From Hyphomicrobium sp. (GTDB lineage Bacteria > Pseudomonadota > Alphaproteobacteria > Rhizobiales > Hyphomicrobiaceae): a stretch of DNA of 64,000 bases. Numbering within the stretch: position 1 is the stretch's first letter; every line of letters starts with the position of its first letter. The position numbers were made by a program, and so were the translations under genes. The stretch spans positions 1 through 64,000 of the forward strand of contig JALHOF010000006.1 in assembly GCA_022843145.1 (NCBI GenBank), read 5' to 3'. The notes beneath the pieces were generated by a model. The model was not told where the DNA came from. It saw only the letters and a list, made by a program, of their open reading frames with translations, and did not search any database. Below are positions 1-10,996 of this stretch, piece by piece.

Positions 1-1340
1 ACCTCGACCAGACCAAGGTCATGGACGGCCGCCTCGTGCGCGTGCTGTCGTGGTACGACAACGAGTGGGGCTTCTCCAACCGCATGGCCGACACCGCCGT
101 CGCGATGGGCAAGTTGATCGCGTCGGATACAACAGCCGCGCGCCGTGTCCGCACGCTGAATGGCGCCAAGCTCGACGGCAAGACCGTTCTGCTGCGCGCC
201 GACCTCAACGTGCCCATGCGCGGCGGCAAAGTGACGGACGCCACGCGTATCGAGCGTTTGCTGCCGTCGATCAATCTCCTCGCGTCGAACGGCGCCCGCG
301 TCGTGATCATGTCGCATTTCGGCCGGCCCAAGGGGCGCGATCCCGAAATGTCGCTTGAAGGTGTCGCTGCGAAGCTCGGTGAACTGATGCCGGATCGGGC
401 GGTCCGGTTCATTCCCGACTGCATCGGGGATGACGTCAAGGTCCGCACCGCCGGCATGCGGCCGGGTGAAATCGCTGTACTGGAGAACCTGCGCTACCAC
501 GCCGGCGAAGAAGCCAACGACCTTGGTTTTGCCCGCCAGATCGCTGCGATCGGCGACATCTACGTCAACGACGCATTTTCCTGCGCGCATCGCGCGCATG
601 CTTCGACGCACGCCATCGCCCAGGTGCTGCCTGCGTACGCCGGCACCACGATGCAGGCCGAGATCGAGGCATTGACCGCCGCGCTCGAGATTCCCAAGCG
701 CCCGTCCGCGGCCCTGGTCGGCGGCGCGAAGGTGTCGTCGAAGATCGATCTCCTCGAGAACCTCATCACCAAGGTCGATTGCCTGATCATCGGCGGCGGC
801 ATGGCCAACACGTTCTTGCTCGCGCAAGGCAAGGCCGTCGGCAAATCGCTGGCCGAGGCCGATCTCGTCGCGACCGCGCGGCGAGTGATGCAGGCCGCGG
901 AACGCGCCAACTGCCGGATCGTGCTGCCGACCGACGTCGTCGTCGCAAAGGAGTTCAAGGCCGGCGCCGCCAATACCGTGACGTCCGTCGACGCCGTGCC
1001 GGCCGACGGCATGATCCTCGACGTCGGACCGGAATCCGCTAAGGCCGTTTCCGCAATGCTCGCCAACTACCGGACGCTTTTGTGGAATGGACCTCTCGGC
1101 GCGTTCGAGATCGAGCCGTTCGGCGCCGCGACGTTCGCCGTAGCCCGCGCCGCCGCCGACCTCACCAAGGCCGGCAAGTTGATCACCGTGGCGGGTGGAG
1201 GCGACACGGTCGCTGCCCTCAACGCTGCGGGCGTGACCGATGACTTCACCTACATCTCGACCGCCGGCGGAGCGTTTCTCGAATGGCTGGAAGGCAAACC
1301 CCTTCCAGGCGTCGAGGTGCTGCTCGAAAGCGCTATCTGA
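1..1340 (+). CDS. gap-pgk: GAPDH-phosphoglycerate kinase fusion (5' partial)
   Basis: The reading frame is open from the left edge. The first 40 or so residues are the C-terminus of glyceraldehyde-3-phosphate dehydrogenase ([23 protein letters not shown], then [11 protein letters not shown], where the enzyme normally stops). Without a stop the frame continues through a short linker into a full-length phosphoglycerate kinase: [18 protein letters not shown], the WNGPLGAFE loop and [10 protein letters not shown] near the end. The two enzymes catalyse consecutive steps (1,3-bisphosphoglycerate is the shared intermediate) in glycolysis and the Calvin cycle. Internal starts at ATG 105 or TTG 114 could still give separate PGK, and a base error removing a stop cannot be excluded. 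fba follows 22 bases later, so this belongs to the cbb operon. The PGK call is near certain; the fusion is less so. Confidence 0.93.
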   Translation, partial: LDQTKVMDGRLVRVLSWYDNEWGFSNRMADTAVAMGKLIASDTTAARRVRTLNGAKLDGKTVLLRADLNVPMRGGKVTDATRIERLLPSINLLASNGARVVIMSHFGRPKGRDPEMSLEGVAAKLGELMPDRAVRFIPDCIGDDVKVRTAGMRPGEIAVLENLRYHAGEEANDLGFARQIAAIGDIYVNDAFSCAHRAHASTHAIAQVLPAYAGTTMQAEIEALTAALEIPKRPSAALVGGAKVSSKIDLLENLITKVDCLIIGGGMANTFLLAQGKAVGKSLAEADLVATARRVMQAAERANCRIVLPTDVVVAKEFKAGAANTVTSVDAVPADGMILDVGPESAKAVSAMLANYRTLLWNGPLGAFEIEPFGAATFAVARAAADLTKAGKLITVAGGGDTVAALNAAGVTDDFTYISTAGGAFLEWLEGKPLPGVEVLLESAI

Positions 1341-1362
1341 AAACCTGAGGAGGACCCGCGTC

Positions 1363-4042
<2,680 letters not shown>

Positions 4043-4101
4043 CCGACCGGCCCACCTGACAACGACTTGATTTCGACCAGTATCGAAAAGGACCGACTGC
4101 A

Positions 4102-4539
4102 ATGGCAATGAGCAACACAGGCAAGCGGGTTACGCAGGGACAGTTCTCGTTCCTGCCCGATCTGACCGACAAGCAGATCACCGCTCAGATCAAGTACGGC
4201 TTGAACAACAACTGGGCGTGGAGCGTCGAGTACACCGACGATCCGCATCCCCGGAACACCTATTGGGAGATGTTCGGAATGCCGATGTTCGACCTCAAGG
4301 ACGCCGCCGGCATCCTGATGGAGGTGAACAACTGCCGCAAGACGTTCCCGAACATGTACATTCGCATGACGGCTTTCGACGCCTCGCACGGCTGGGAGTC
4401 GCCGCGGATGTCGTTCATCGTCAACCGTCCGAAGGAGGAGCCGGGCTTCGTCGTCGAGCGTCAGGAGCGCAATGGCCGTTCCCAGGGCTATGCGATCCGG
4501 TCCTACGCGACCGATAAGCCAGAGGGCGAGCGCTACTGA
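4102..4539 (+). CDS. cbbS: RuBisCO small subunit
   Basis: A 145-residue small subunit of the L8S8 holoenzyme. It starts with [16 protein letters not shown] and carries the small-subunit core ([28 protein letters not shown]). The roughly 25 residues after [10 protein letters not shown] correspond to the C-terminal extension of red-type small subunits, which packs in the central solvent channel and supports assembly. AAAGGA precedes the ATG at 4102; a second ATG at 4108 is possible. Two perfect hairpins begin at the first base after the stop codon. Confidence 0.97.
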   Translation: MAMSNTGKRVTQGQFSFLPDLTDKQITAQIKYGLNNNWAWSVEYTDDPHPRNTYWEMFGMPMFDLKDAAGILMEVNNCRKTFPNMYIRMTAFDASHGWESPRMSFIVNRPKEEPGFVVERQERNGRSQGYAIRSYATDKPEGERY

Positions 4540-4591
4540 GCCGCGGACTTCGCGGCCTCGAGACTGGTGGGGGCGGAATCCTGCCCCCACC
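4540..4591 (+). terminator. Tandem hairpins immediately after cbbS
   Basis: Two perfect stem-loops follow the cbbS stop: GCCGCG/CGCGGC around a 5-base loop (4540-4556), and GGTGGGGGC/GCCCCCACC around an 8-base loop (4566-4591). No U-tract follows, so they look more like a transcript-stabilising or partial-termination element than a strong intrinsic terminator. In other cbb operons a structure after cbbS is known to keep cbbLS mRNA above the distal genes; that role here is inferred. Confidence 0.6.
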
Positions 4592-4658
4592 CTGATCTCC
4601 GTTCTCCAGCTATAATGCTTCGAGTGGGATCCTCCGTGCGCTTGGGCAGGTCGGATGC

Positions 4659-4691
4659 CAGTGCGCATCGCCCCTCAGTGCGCATCGCCCC
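4659..4691. repeat. Tandem 16-bp direct repeat upstream of cbbX
   Basis: CAGTGCGCATCGCCCC occurs at 4659-4674 and again at 4676-4691, a one-base-separated tandem duplication in the 212-base cbbS-cbbX spacer. It may be a simple slippage duplication or part of a binding site; nothing in the sequence decides. Confidence 0.7.
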
Positions 4692-4751
4692 GGCGAGTGG
4701 TGGCTGAGGCGCTGAATTTTTTCCGGACATCTTCGAAGGAGTGACGACACC

Positions 4752-5702
4752 ATGAGCGCCAGTGCGGAGGATCGTGCCGAGACCGCCAGTGGTAGTTCCG
4801 AACCGGTCTCGGTGGACCTCGGCGAGGAACTCCGCGCGTCGAATATCCAGGAAGTCCTGGACAAACTCGACCGGGAGCTGATCGGTCTGAAGCCGGTCAA
4901 GACCCGCATCCGCGAGACAGCAGCGCTCCTGCTCGTCGACCGGGTGCGCAAGAAATTGAACATGACGTCCTTCTCGCCGACGCTGCACATGAGCTTTACC
5001 GGCAATCCAGGTACCGGCAAGACCACGGTGGCGCTGCGGATGGCCGAGATCCTCCACCGGCTCGGCTACATTCGAGAGGGCCACCTGGTGTCGGTGACAC
5101 GCGACGATCTCGTCGGTCAATACATTGGTCACACCGCGCCCAAGACGCGCGAGGTGATCAAGAAGGCGATGGGCGGCGTGCTGTTCATCGACGAGGCGTA
5201 CTATCTCTACAAGCCCGACAACGAGCGCGATTACGGGCAGGAATCGATCGAGATCCTGCTGCAGGTCATGGAGAACAACCGCGACGACTTGGTCGTGATC
5301 CTCGCCGGCTACAAGGACAGGATGGACCAGTTCTTCCACAGCAATCCCGGCTTCCGCTCGCGCGTCGCCCATCACCTCGATTTCCCGGACTACAGCAATG
5401 ACGAACTGTTGCAGATCTCGGATCTCATGCTCGAGACGCAGAACTATCGGCTGAGCGACGGGGCACGGACGGTCTTGGCGACGTACATCGAAGCGCGCCG
5501 GCATCAACCGCACTTCGCGAACGCGCGCTCGTTACGCAATGCGCTGGATCGGGCACGTCTGCGGCAGGCCAACCGGCTTTTCGAATCTGGCCGCAAGGTA
5601 ACCGTCAATGATCTGATGACCATCGAAACCGAGGACATCACCGCGAGCCGCGTGTTTTCCGGCGGGCTCGATTCGACCGGGCCGGGCAATGGCCGGCCGT
5701 GA
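4752..5702 (+). CDS. cbbX: CbbX, red-type RuBisCO activase (AAA+)
   Basis: A 316-residue AAA+ ATPase that removes inhibitory sugar phosphates from red-type RuBisCO by pulling on the CbbL C-terminus. Walker A is GNPGTGKTT (about residue 84), Walker B is VLFIDEA, and the pore-loop region [13 protein letters not shown] and sensor/arginine region [14 protein letters not shown] are present. Its length matches the family. GAAGGAG lies about 10 bases before the ATG at 4752. Red-type RuBisCO and CbbX normally occur together, as here. Confidence 0.97.
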   Translation: MSASAEDRAETASGSSEPVSVDLGEELRASNIQEVLDKLDRELIGLKPVKTRIRETAALLLVDRVRKKLNMTSFSPTLHMSFTGNPGTGKTTVALRMAEILHRLGYIREGHLVSVTRDDLVGQYIGHTAPKTREVIKKAMGGVLFIDEAYYLYKPDNERDYGQESIEILLQVMENNRDDLVVILAGYKDRMDQFFHSNPGFRSRVAHHLDFPDYSNDELLQISDLMLETQNYRLSDGARTVLATYIEARRHQPHFANARSLRNALDRARLRQANRLFESGRKVTVNDLMTIETEDITASRVFSGGLDSTGPGNGRP

Positions 5703-5873
5703 GCCGCTCGACGGCGCTGACATTCTGGCGTTCGGTGGCGGCATTTGTTGGGTTGGCTGAATTGCCGCACTTGGGAGCGATCCCGGTCGTGCGGTACATG
5801 AGCCCCGGCTCGCGGACTTCTCCCCGTGGGCCGGGGTCTTATCATCGAGCGCGAGAACAGGAGCGACGCGACC

Positions 5874-6548
5874 ATGGCTGGTGACGTGCTGATTGCACCA
5901 TCGATACTGTCGGCTGATTTCGCGAAGTTCGGCGAAGAGGTGCGCGCCATCGACGACGCCGGCTGCGACTGGGTCCATGTCGATGTGATGGACGGGCATT
6001 TTGTGCCCAATATCACGTTCGGACCGCGCCTCGTCGAATGCGTCCGTCCGCACACCAAGAAGATCCTCGATGTGCATCTGATGATCGCGCCGGCCGATGC
6101 GTATCTGGAGGCGTTCGCGAAGGCCGGCTCCGATATCATCACGGTGCATGCCGAAGCGGGGCCCCACCTCGATCGCTCATTGCAGATGATCCGCAGCCTC
6201 GGCAAGAAGGCCGGCGTTTCGCTCAATCCTTCGACGCCCGAGAGCGCGATCGAGTTCGTGCTCGACCGCGTCGACCTCATCCTGGTGATGACGGTCAATC
6301 CGGGCTTCGGCGGACAGGCATTCATTCCCGCGATGGTCGAGAAGACGGCGCGCATCAAGAAAATGATCGGCGACCGCAAGATCTGGCTCGAGATCGATGG
6401 CGGCGTGACGCCGGAGACAGCGCCGTCGGTGGTTGCGGCGGGAGCAAACGTTCTCGTTGCCGGCTCCGCGGTGTTCAAGGGCGGTAACCAGGCCGCCTAC
6501 GCTGCCAACATGACCGCGATCCGCAAGTCATACGGCGGACGGTCGTAA
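5874..6548 (+). CDS. rpe: Ribulose-phosphate 3-epimerase
   Basis: A 224-residue TIM-barrel epimerase interconverting ribulose 5-phosphate and xylulose 5-phosphate, needed to regenerate the RuBisCO substrate (cbbE in cbb nomenclature). Visible motifs: [31 protein letters not shown] (metal-binding His/Asp), [17 protein letters not shown] and the phosphate-binding EIDGGVTPE. The ATG at 5874 is chosen over the upstream in-frame codon at 5826 because the conserved N-terminus begins at [10 protein letters not shown] and AGGAG sits 10-12 bases upstream. Confidence 0.96.
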   Translation: MAGDVLIAPSILSADFAKFGEEVRAIDDAGCDWVHVDVMDGHFVPNITFGPRLVECVRPHTKKILDVHLMIAPADAYLEAFAKAGSDIITVHAEAGPHLDRSLQMIRSLGKKAGVSLNPSTPESAIEFVLDRVDLILVMTVNPGFGGQAFIPAMVEKTARIKKMIGDRKIWLEIDGGVTPETAPSVVAAGANVLVAGSAVFKGGNQAAYAANMTAIRKSYGGRS

Positions 6549-6570
6549 CCGGGCCTTGGAGCGACCCTGC

Positions 6571-7335
6571 ATGTTGAAGGCGCTGATTTTCGACGTTGAT
6601 GGCACTCTCGCGGAAACCGAGGAGGTCCATCGGGCGGCGTTCAATGCCGCGTTCGCCGATGCCGGTCTCGAGTGGCAATGGGACCGTGAACTCTATGGCT
6701 ATCTGCTCAGGGTCACGGGCGGCAAGGAGCGGATCGCGCACTACATCGATACGGTCCTGCGCAAGCCGCGCAATGCCGACACCAACGATATGATCGCGCT
6801 TCTACACCGGCGCAAGACCGCGATCTACGCGGACATGATCGCCGCCGGCCAGATCGAGCTTCGGCCCGGCATCATGGCCCTGATCGATGCCGCGCTCAGT
6901 ACTGGCGTCCGGCTCGCCATCGCGACGACGACCAGCAGGCCGAACGTGGACGCGCTTCTGGCGGCGACATTGTCCGGCCGGGGCGCGCCGTTCGAGGTCA
7001 TCGTGGCGGGAGACGAGGTTCCGGCGAAGAAGCCGGCGCCCGACGTCTATCTCGAAGCGCTCAAGCTACTCGGATTGGATGCCCGGTCGTGCCTCGCGCT
7101 CGAAGATAGCGCGAATGGCGTTCGCTCTTCGTGCGCGGCCGGCATTCCCGTCCTCGTCACGAAGGGCATGTACACCGTGTCCGACAACTTCGACGGCGCG
7201 ATCACCGTGCTCGACGATCTCGGATCGTTGGCCGAAAGGGCAGCCCCAAGCGAGGTCGGTTCCGCCATTCTCGACAGCGTCCGTGCCCATCATGAAACGG
7301 CCAACGCCCGATCCATTCACCAATTCACCTTCTAG
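6571..7335 (+). CDS. cbbY: CbbY-type HAD phosphatase (xylulose-1,5-bisphosphate phosphatase)
   Basis: A 254-residue HAD-superfamily phosphatase with the nucleophile motif FDVDGTLAETEEVHRAAFN, characteristic of CbbY rather than generic phosphoglycolate phosphatases. Other segments match: TTGGKERI-like (VTGGKERIAHYI), the motif II region ATTTSRPNV, motif III lysine AKKPAPDVYLEAL and motif IV LALEDSANG. CbbY destroys xylulose-1,5-bisphosphate, a misfire product that inhibits RuBisCO and is released by CbbX. The ATG at 6571 begins the conserved MLKALIFDVDG. It lies 22 bases after rpe, in the same operon. Confidence 0.9.
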   Translation: MLKALIFDVDGTLAETEEVHRAAFNAAFADAGLEWQWDRELYGYLLRVTGGKERIAHYIDTVLRKPRNADTNDMIALLHRRKTAIYADMIAAGQIELRPGIMALIDAALSTGVRLAIATTTSRPNVDALLAATLSGRGAPFEVIVAGDEVPAKKPAPDVYLEALKLLGLDARSCLALEDSANGVRSSCAAGIPVLVTKGMYTVSDNFDGAITVLDDLGSLAERAAPSEVGSAILDSVRAHHETANARSIHQFTF

Positions 7336-7339
7336 GACC

Positions 7340-8062
7340 ATGAACATGTCGACGCCACCCGATCTGCTCGATGCCATCGCCCGCGGTCGCCCGACCGTGG
7401 TCTTCGATCTCGATGGCTGCCTCGTGCACAGCTCCCCCGATATCGCCGCCGCACTCAATGCGACGCTCGCGCCACGCGGCGCGTCATTCACCGTGCGCGA
7501 GGTCGAGCGCATGGTCGGCGACGGCCTCAGCGCGCTTTTCGACAAGGCGATCGCAGCCCGCGACCTGAAACTCTCCGCCGCCGACGTGAAGTCCGGATTC
7601 GACGCCTTCTACGCCCGGTATGAGGCCGCGCCGTCCCAGTTGTCCGAACCGCGCGCTTGGGTGGCCGATGTCGCGCGCCTGCTCTTCGACAACGGCGGCC
7701 GTGTTTCGGTGTGCACCAACAAGGTCGAACCGATCGCGATCTCGATCATGGATCAGCTCGGCTTATCGAGCCGCGTGCACGCCATTGTCGGACACGTCGC
7801 CGGCCGTGCCAAGAAGCCGGACCCGGAACCGATGCGCCTTGCCGTTTCGTTATCCGGCGGAGACCCCGCCAAGGCGGTCATGGTCGGCGATTCCGCCGCC
7901 GATCTTGGCGCGGCACGCGGCGCAGGGATGCCGGTCGTCCTCGTGACCGGAGGATACGGCCCCGACGACGCCCGCGTGCTTCCCGCGGATTATGTCGCCG
8001 ATAATCAGGTCGAACTGCTGCGTTCCATTCTGGCCGCGACCGGATGCGTCGCGCACGTCTGA
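7340..8062 (+). CDS. cbbZ: Phosphoglycolate phosphatase-like HAD hydrolase
   Basis: A 240-residue HAD phosphatase, four bases after cbbY. Motif I reads FDLDGCLVHSSPDIAAAL (DxDGC in place of the usual DxDGT), followed by the cap-region MVGDGLSALF typical of Gph, a CTNK motif II, a KKPDP motif III and VGDSAADLGAARGAGM for motif IV. Its expected job is to dephosphorylate 2-phosphoglycolate made by the RuBisCO oxygenase reaction. Start is ATG 7340 (MNMSTPPD) or the second ATG at 7346. It is the last clear cbb gene. Confidence 0.85.
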   Translation: MNMSTPPDLLDAIARGRPTVVFDLDGCLVHSSPDIAAALNATLAPRGASFTVREVERMVGDGLSALFDKAIAARDLKLSAADVKSGFDAFYARYEAAPSQLSEPRAWVADVARLLFDNGGRVSVCTNKVEPIAISIMDQLGLSSRVHAIVGHVAGRAKKPDPEPMRLAVSLSGGDPAKAVMVGDSAADLGAARGAGMPVVLVTGGYGPDDARVLPADYVADNQVELLRSILAATGCVAHV

Positions 8063-8070
8063 CTTTGCCC

Positions 8071-8135
8071 TGTGACATAGTCACATACGCAGTCACGTAC
8101 TCCCCCTACATTGGAACTCTAACCCAGGGAGTACG
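8071..8135. promoter_or_regulatory. Palindromic operator-like region upstream of the sulfur cassette
   Basis: TGTGACATAGTCACA (8071-8085) is a perfect 6-bp dyad around ATA. A second inverted pair, CGTACTCCC (8096-8104) and GGGAGTACG (8127-8135), overlaps the ribosome-binding region of the next gene. The half-site AGTCAC occurs again at 8091-8096. This fits binding of a dimeric repressor and/or a 5' hairpin masking the start. The regulator is not encoded nearby. Confidence 0.5.
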
Positions 8136-8139
8136 TTTC

Positions 8140-8340
8140 ATGACTTCTAATGTCGGCGGCATCGACCGCGTTCTTCGCGCCATCGTCGGCCTCGCGCTCG
8201 TCGCCTGGGCGCTAGGCCTTATTCCCGGCGTCGCACCTCAGGTCTGGGGCTGGATAGGCCTCGTTCCACTGGGCACGGCCATTCTGGGCTGGTGCCCGCC
8301 GTATACGCTCTTCGGGCTCAGCACCTGCGCCAAGCGGTAA
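8140..8340 (+). CDS. DUF2892 (YgaP-like) inner membrane protein
   Basis: A 66-residue protein with two membrane segments: VGGIDRVLRAIVGLALVAWA, then a second from about WGWIGLVPLGTAILGWC. The NVGGIDR start and GWCPPYTLFGLSTC ending are hallmarks of the DUF2892/YgaP membrane domain, which often accompanies rhodaneses and persulfide-handling enzymes. CAGGGAG precedes the ATG at 8140. It heads a cassette with a persulfide dioxygenase, so a role in reduced-sulfur handling is inferred from context. Confidence 0.85.
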   Translation: MTSNVGGIDRVLRAIVGLALVAWALGLIPGVAPQVWGWIGLVPLGTAILGWCPPYTLFGLSTCAKR

Positions 8341-8360
8341 CCAAAACCCTCGGGGCTCAT

Positions 8361-8513
8361 ATGGTGCGCTTGTTCCTGAAGCCGGGTGATCTGATCTGTG
8401 ATGGCCTCGGCCTTGAAGCCGAGAGCGATCATCGCCAAATTCTCCGTAGCTTTTTCAACACGATGATCTGGGGCGCTATTGCTATCGCGGCCGCGATCCA
8501 AATCTCGAATTAG
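8361..8513 (+). CDS. Small hypothetical protein with C-terminal membrane segment
   Basis: A 50-residue reading frame from ATG 8361 to the TAG at 8513. It starts MVRLFLKPGDLICDGLGLEA, has an acidic and polar centre, and ends in one hydrophobic stretch (MIWGAIAIAAAIQI). It sits between two genes of the sulfur cassette, 20 bases after the first. The ribosome-binding site is weak (CTCGGGG). I do not recognise the family. The amphipathic-then-membrane layout and placement support a real gene. Confidence 0.55.
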   Translation: MVRLFLKPGDLICDGLGLEAESDHRQILRSFFNTMIWGAIAIAAAIQISN

Positions 8514-8577
8514 CCGGCGGCGTGACGCGAACCGATCATCTCGTCACGTCGCCGCTCATCATCCCGGAGGTCTGCCG

Positions 8578-9465
8578 ATGAACTATTCGATCGACATGTC
8601 CGTCACGCCGAAAGTCGCCGCGTTCTTCGACAAGGACACCAACACCGTAAGTTACGTGGTGCAGGATCCCGACAGCAAGGCGTGTGCGGTCTACGACAGT
8701 GTAATGGACATCGATTACGCATCGGGCCGGATCAGCTGCCAATCCGCCGACGCGCTCATCGACTATATCCGTGCGAACGGTCTCGAACTGCAGTGGCTGA
8801 TCGAGACGCACGCGCACGCCGATCACCTCTCGGCCGCGCCCTACATCCAACGCAAGCTCGGCGGCAAGCTCGGGATCGGCGAGCACATCGTCACGGTTCA
8901 GGATGTGTTCGGGAAGGTGTTCAACGAGGGCACCGAATTTCAGCGTGACGGCAGCCAGTTTGACCGGTTGTTCAAGGACGGCGACACCTATGAAATCGGC
9001 GGCCTGCGCGCGTTCGTCATGTACACGCCCGGCCACACCCCGGCCTGCACGACCCACGTCGTCGGCAGCGCCGCGTTCGTCGGCGACACCTTGTTCATGC
9101 CGGACGGAGGCACTGCACGCGCCGATTTTCCGGGCGGAGACGCACGCACGCTTTTTCGCTCAATTCGCAAAGTGCTCGAGACGCTGCCGCGTGAGACCAA
9201 GCTCTACATGTGCCACGATTACGCTCCAGGCGGCCGCGAGATCAAATGGGAGACGACAGTCGACGAGCAGCGCCGCACGAATATCCACGTGCGGGACGGT
9301 ATGACCGAAGACGAGTTTGTCCGGTTGCGTGAGACCCGCGATGCCACGCTCGGTATGCCGAAACTGATCCTGCCGTCTCTGCAAGTGAATATTCGCGGCG
9401 GCCGGCTGCCGGAGCCGGATCAGAGCGGAAAGCGGTTTCTCAAGGTTCCGATCAACGGTCTCTGA
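8578..9465 (+). CDS. Persulfide dioxygenase-like metallo-beta-lactamase (Blh/ETHE1 type)
   Basis: A 295-residue metallo-beta-lactamase-fold protein. Iron-ligand motifs are present: THAHADHLSAAPYIQRKL, YTPGHTPACTTHVV, FVGDTLFMPDGGTARADF and CHDYAPGGREIKWE. The GHTPAC and GGTARADF segments separate ETHE1/Blh persulfide dioxygenases from true lactamases and glyoxalases. The expected reaction is glutathione persulfide plus oxygen to sulfite and glutathione. No rhodanese domain is fused. CGGAGG lies 9 bases before the ATG at 8578. A hairpin follows the gene. Confidence 0.88.
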   Translation: MNYSIDMSVTPKVAAFFDKDTNTVSYVVQDPDSKACAVYDSVMDIDYASGRISCQSADALIDYIRANGLELQWLIETHAHADHLSAAPYIQRKLGGKLGIGEHIVTVQDVFGKVFNEGTEFQRDGSQFDRLFKDGDTYEIGGLRAFVMYTPGHTPACTTHVVGSAAFVGDTLFMPDGGTARADFPGGDARTLFRSIRKVLETLPRETKLYMCHDYAPGGREIKWETTVDEQRRTNIHVRDGMTEDEFVRLRETRDATLGMPKLILPSLQVNIRGGRLPEPDQSGKRFLKVPINGL

Positions 9466-9479
9466 CGCGATTCAAACTT

Positions 9480-9506
9480 GAGCCGGGCGAAACAGGCGCC
9501 CGGCTC
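9480..9506 (+). terminator. Hairpin after the persulfide dioxygenase gene
   Basis: A perfect 9-bp stem, GAGCCGGGC (9480-9488) and GCCCGGCTC (9498-9506), around a 9-base loop, 14 bases after the stop. There is no U-tract, so it may attenuate rather than end transcription into the downstream channel gene. Confidence 0.55.
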
Positions 9507-9628
9507 GGATCTGATTGCCACGGCCTATTCCCCATGCGCGAAAACGCCACTTGCCCCGGAGGCGAGATCAGGCTTTTTTGAGCCCGCATCGTTTTGCGTC
9601 CCCACGCCCGATCCCATCGAGGAATGCC

Positions 9629-10606
9629 ATGTCCGCTTCACCCACCGTCGCCGTGCCGGAGGGCGGGCTTGCGCATCTTCCGTTGGCACTGTTCGCAGCG
9701 CCCATGGGTATCGGCGGCTTGGGGCTCGCTTGGCGTGCAGCGCATCCGGCGCTCGGCGTTCCGGCCGTCATCGGCGAGGTCTTGCTGCTGATCGCCGGAA
9801 TCCTCTGGCTGCTGCTGGCGGCGCTGCACGTGATGCGCGCGACGGCAGATCCAGCGCGGCTGGCCGCCGATCTCAACCATCCCATACGCGCTGCATTCGC
9901 GGGCGCCATAGGTATCGGGTTGATGATCATGGCCGGTGCATTGACGCCGTATGAAATCGCAACGGCCCGCACCATGTGGCTGGTTGCGGTTGTGGCACAA
10001 ACGCTCGCTGGGCTTTGGGTTGTCCGGGTCATGTTCAAAGCGCCGCGTGATGCCGCGACATTGACGCCACCGCTTCTCATTCCGATGGTCGGCGGTTTCG
10101 TTGCGCCGATCTTTGGCGTGGCACTCGGTTACGTCGATCTTTCCTGGATGCTGTTCGGCGTCGGCGGAATTCTGTGGCTGACGTTGCAGCCGATGCTGTT
10201 CGGCCGGCTGGCCAGTGGCCCGGAACTGCCGCTGAAAATGAAACCGTCGTTGGCGATCATGCTGGCCCCGCCGGCCGTTGGCAGCCTTGCGTTGTGGCAG
10301 TTGACGGGCTCGTTCGGGCCGGCGCCGACGGCGCTCCTCGGATATGCCATCGCGATGGCCGCTATATTGGCCAGCCTCTACCGCGATATCGCGGCAGCGC
10401 CGTTCTCGATGGCATGGTGGGCGGTGACCTTCCCGTCAGCCGCTTTCGTGACGGCGCTCATCGCCTATTTCCGCCATTCACCTGCGGATTGGAGCGCCTT
10501 CTTGATTTGGCCTCTGCTCATCGCCGTAACGGCCGTCGTCGGCATCGTGTCGCTTCGTACGTTTCGCGCAGCGCTCGCCGGTCATTTGCTCAAGCCGGAA
10601 GTCTGA
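9629..10606 (+). CDS. TehA/SLAC1-family anion channel or exporter
   Basis: A 325-residue protein made almost entirely of hydrophobic helices (about ten), with the N-terminal LPLALFAAPMGIGGLGLAWR signature of the TehA/SLAC1/Mae1 family. The family includes E. coli TehA, plant SLAC1 anion channels and the fungal sulfite exporter Ssu1. The ATG at 9629 is preceded by GAGGAATGCC; in-frame upstream sequence is arginine-rich and not family-like. Because it follows a persulfide dioxygenase that would make sulfite, sulfite efflux is an attractive inferred role; tellurite or C4-dicarboxylate roles remain possible. Confidence 0.85.
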   Translation: MSASPTVAVPEGGLAHLPLALFAAPMGIGGLGLAWRAAHPALGVPAVIGEVLLLIAGILWLLLAALHVMRATADPARLAADLNHPIRAAFAGAIGIGLMIMAGALTPYEIATARTMWLVAVVAQTLAGLWVVRVMFKAPRDAATLTPPLLIPMVGGFVAPIFGVALGYVDLSWMLFGVGGILWLTLQPMLFGRLASGPELPLKMKPSLAIMLAPPAVGSLALWQLTGSFGPAPTALLGYAIAMAAILASLYRDIAAAPFSMAWWAVTFPSAAFVTALIAYFRHSPADWSAFLIWPLLIAVTAVVGIVSLRTFRAALAGHLLKPEV

Positions 10607-10996
10607 TGGGGGCTGGGCATCCCCGGCAGCCTCAGCGACGACGATCGTCGGCGTCCGTTGCTGATTGCTACCCGGTCAGCCGGACGCTCAAACGCTCGTC
10701 CGAGATAGAGACAAGAACTTTTCGCTAGATAAATCAGATTGATGCATTGCGTGATCGCGCGGGGGGCCTAGCCGCCGAACAGCCAGCATGCTCGCTAATT
10801 GGGCGTTTTATTCTGATCGCGGCATTAATGTGACAGACCAACCATATCTCGGTATGCGAATATCCTGGGATTAGAACTTCGATTTCGTGTGGGGTTAAGG
10901 CCAACACAAGACCGGTCGGCGCCGGGGTTGGTCCCAAAATTTTCGTTGAGGCTAATGTTCGACGGGGCAAAGCCGCGCCGGCAAGGGGAGATCAGA
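10607..10996. other. Intergenic region upstream of the FadL-type porin
   Basis: About 390 bases without a convincing gene. The middle (10730-10890) is clearly more AT-rich than its surroundings, as expected for a promoter and leader of the following porin. The stretch GGGGCTGGGCATCCCC just after the channel gene could form a weak hairpin. No ncRNA or riboswitch was recognised. Confidence 0.5.

Noticed and set aside
5699-5884. Small + strand frame between cbbX and rpe
   Set aside because: No ribosome-binding site or family; it overlaps the rpe start in another frame.
10889-10996. Upstream start for the FadL-type porin
   Set aside because: It would put 36 unrelated residues before the signal peptide; ATG 10997 has a good ribosome-binding site.
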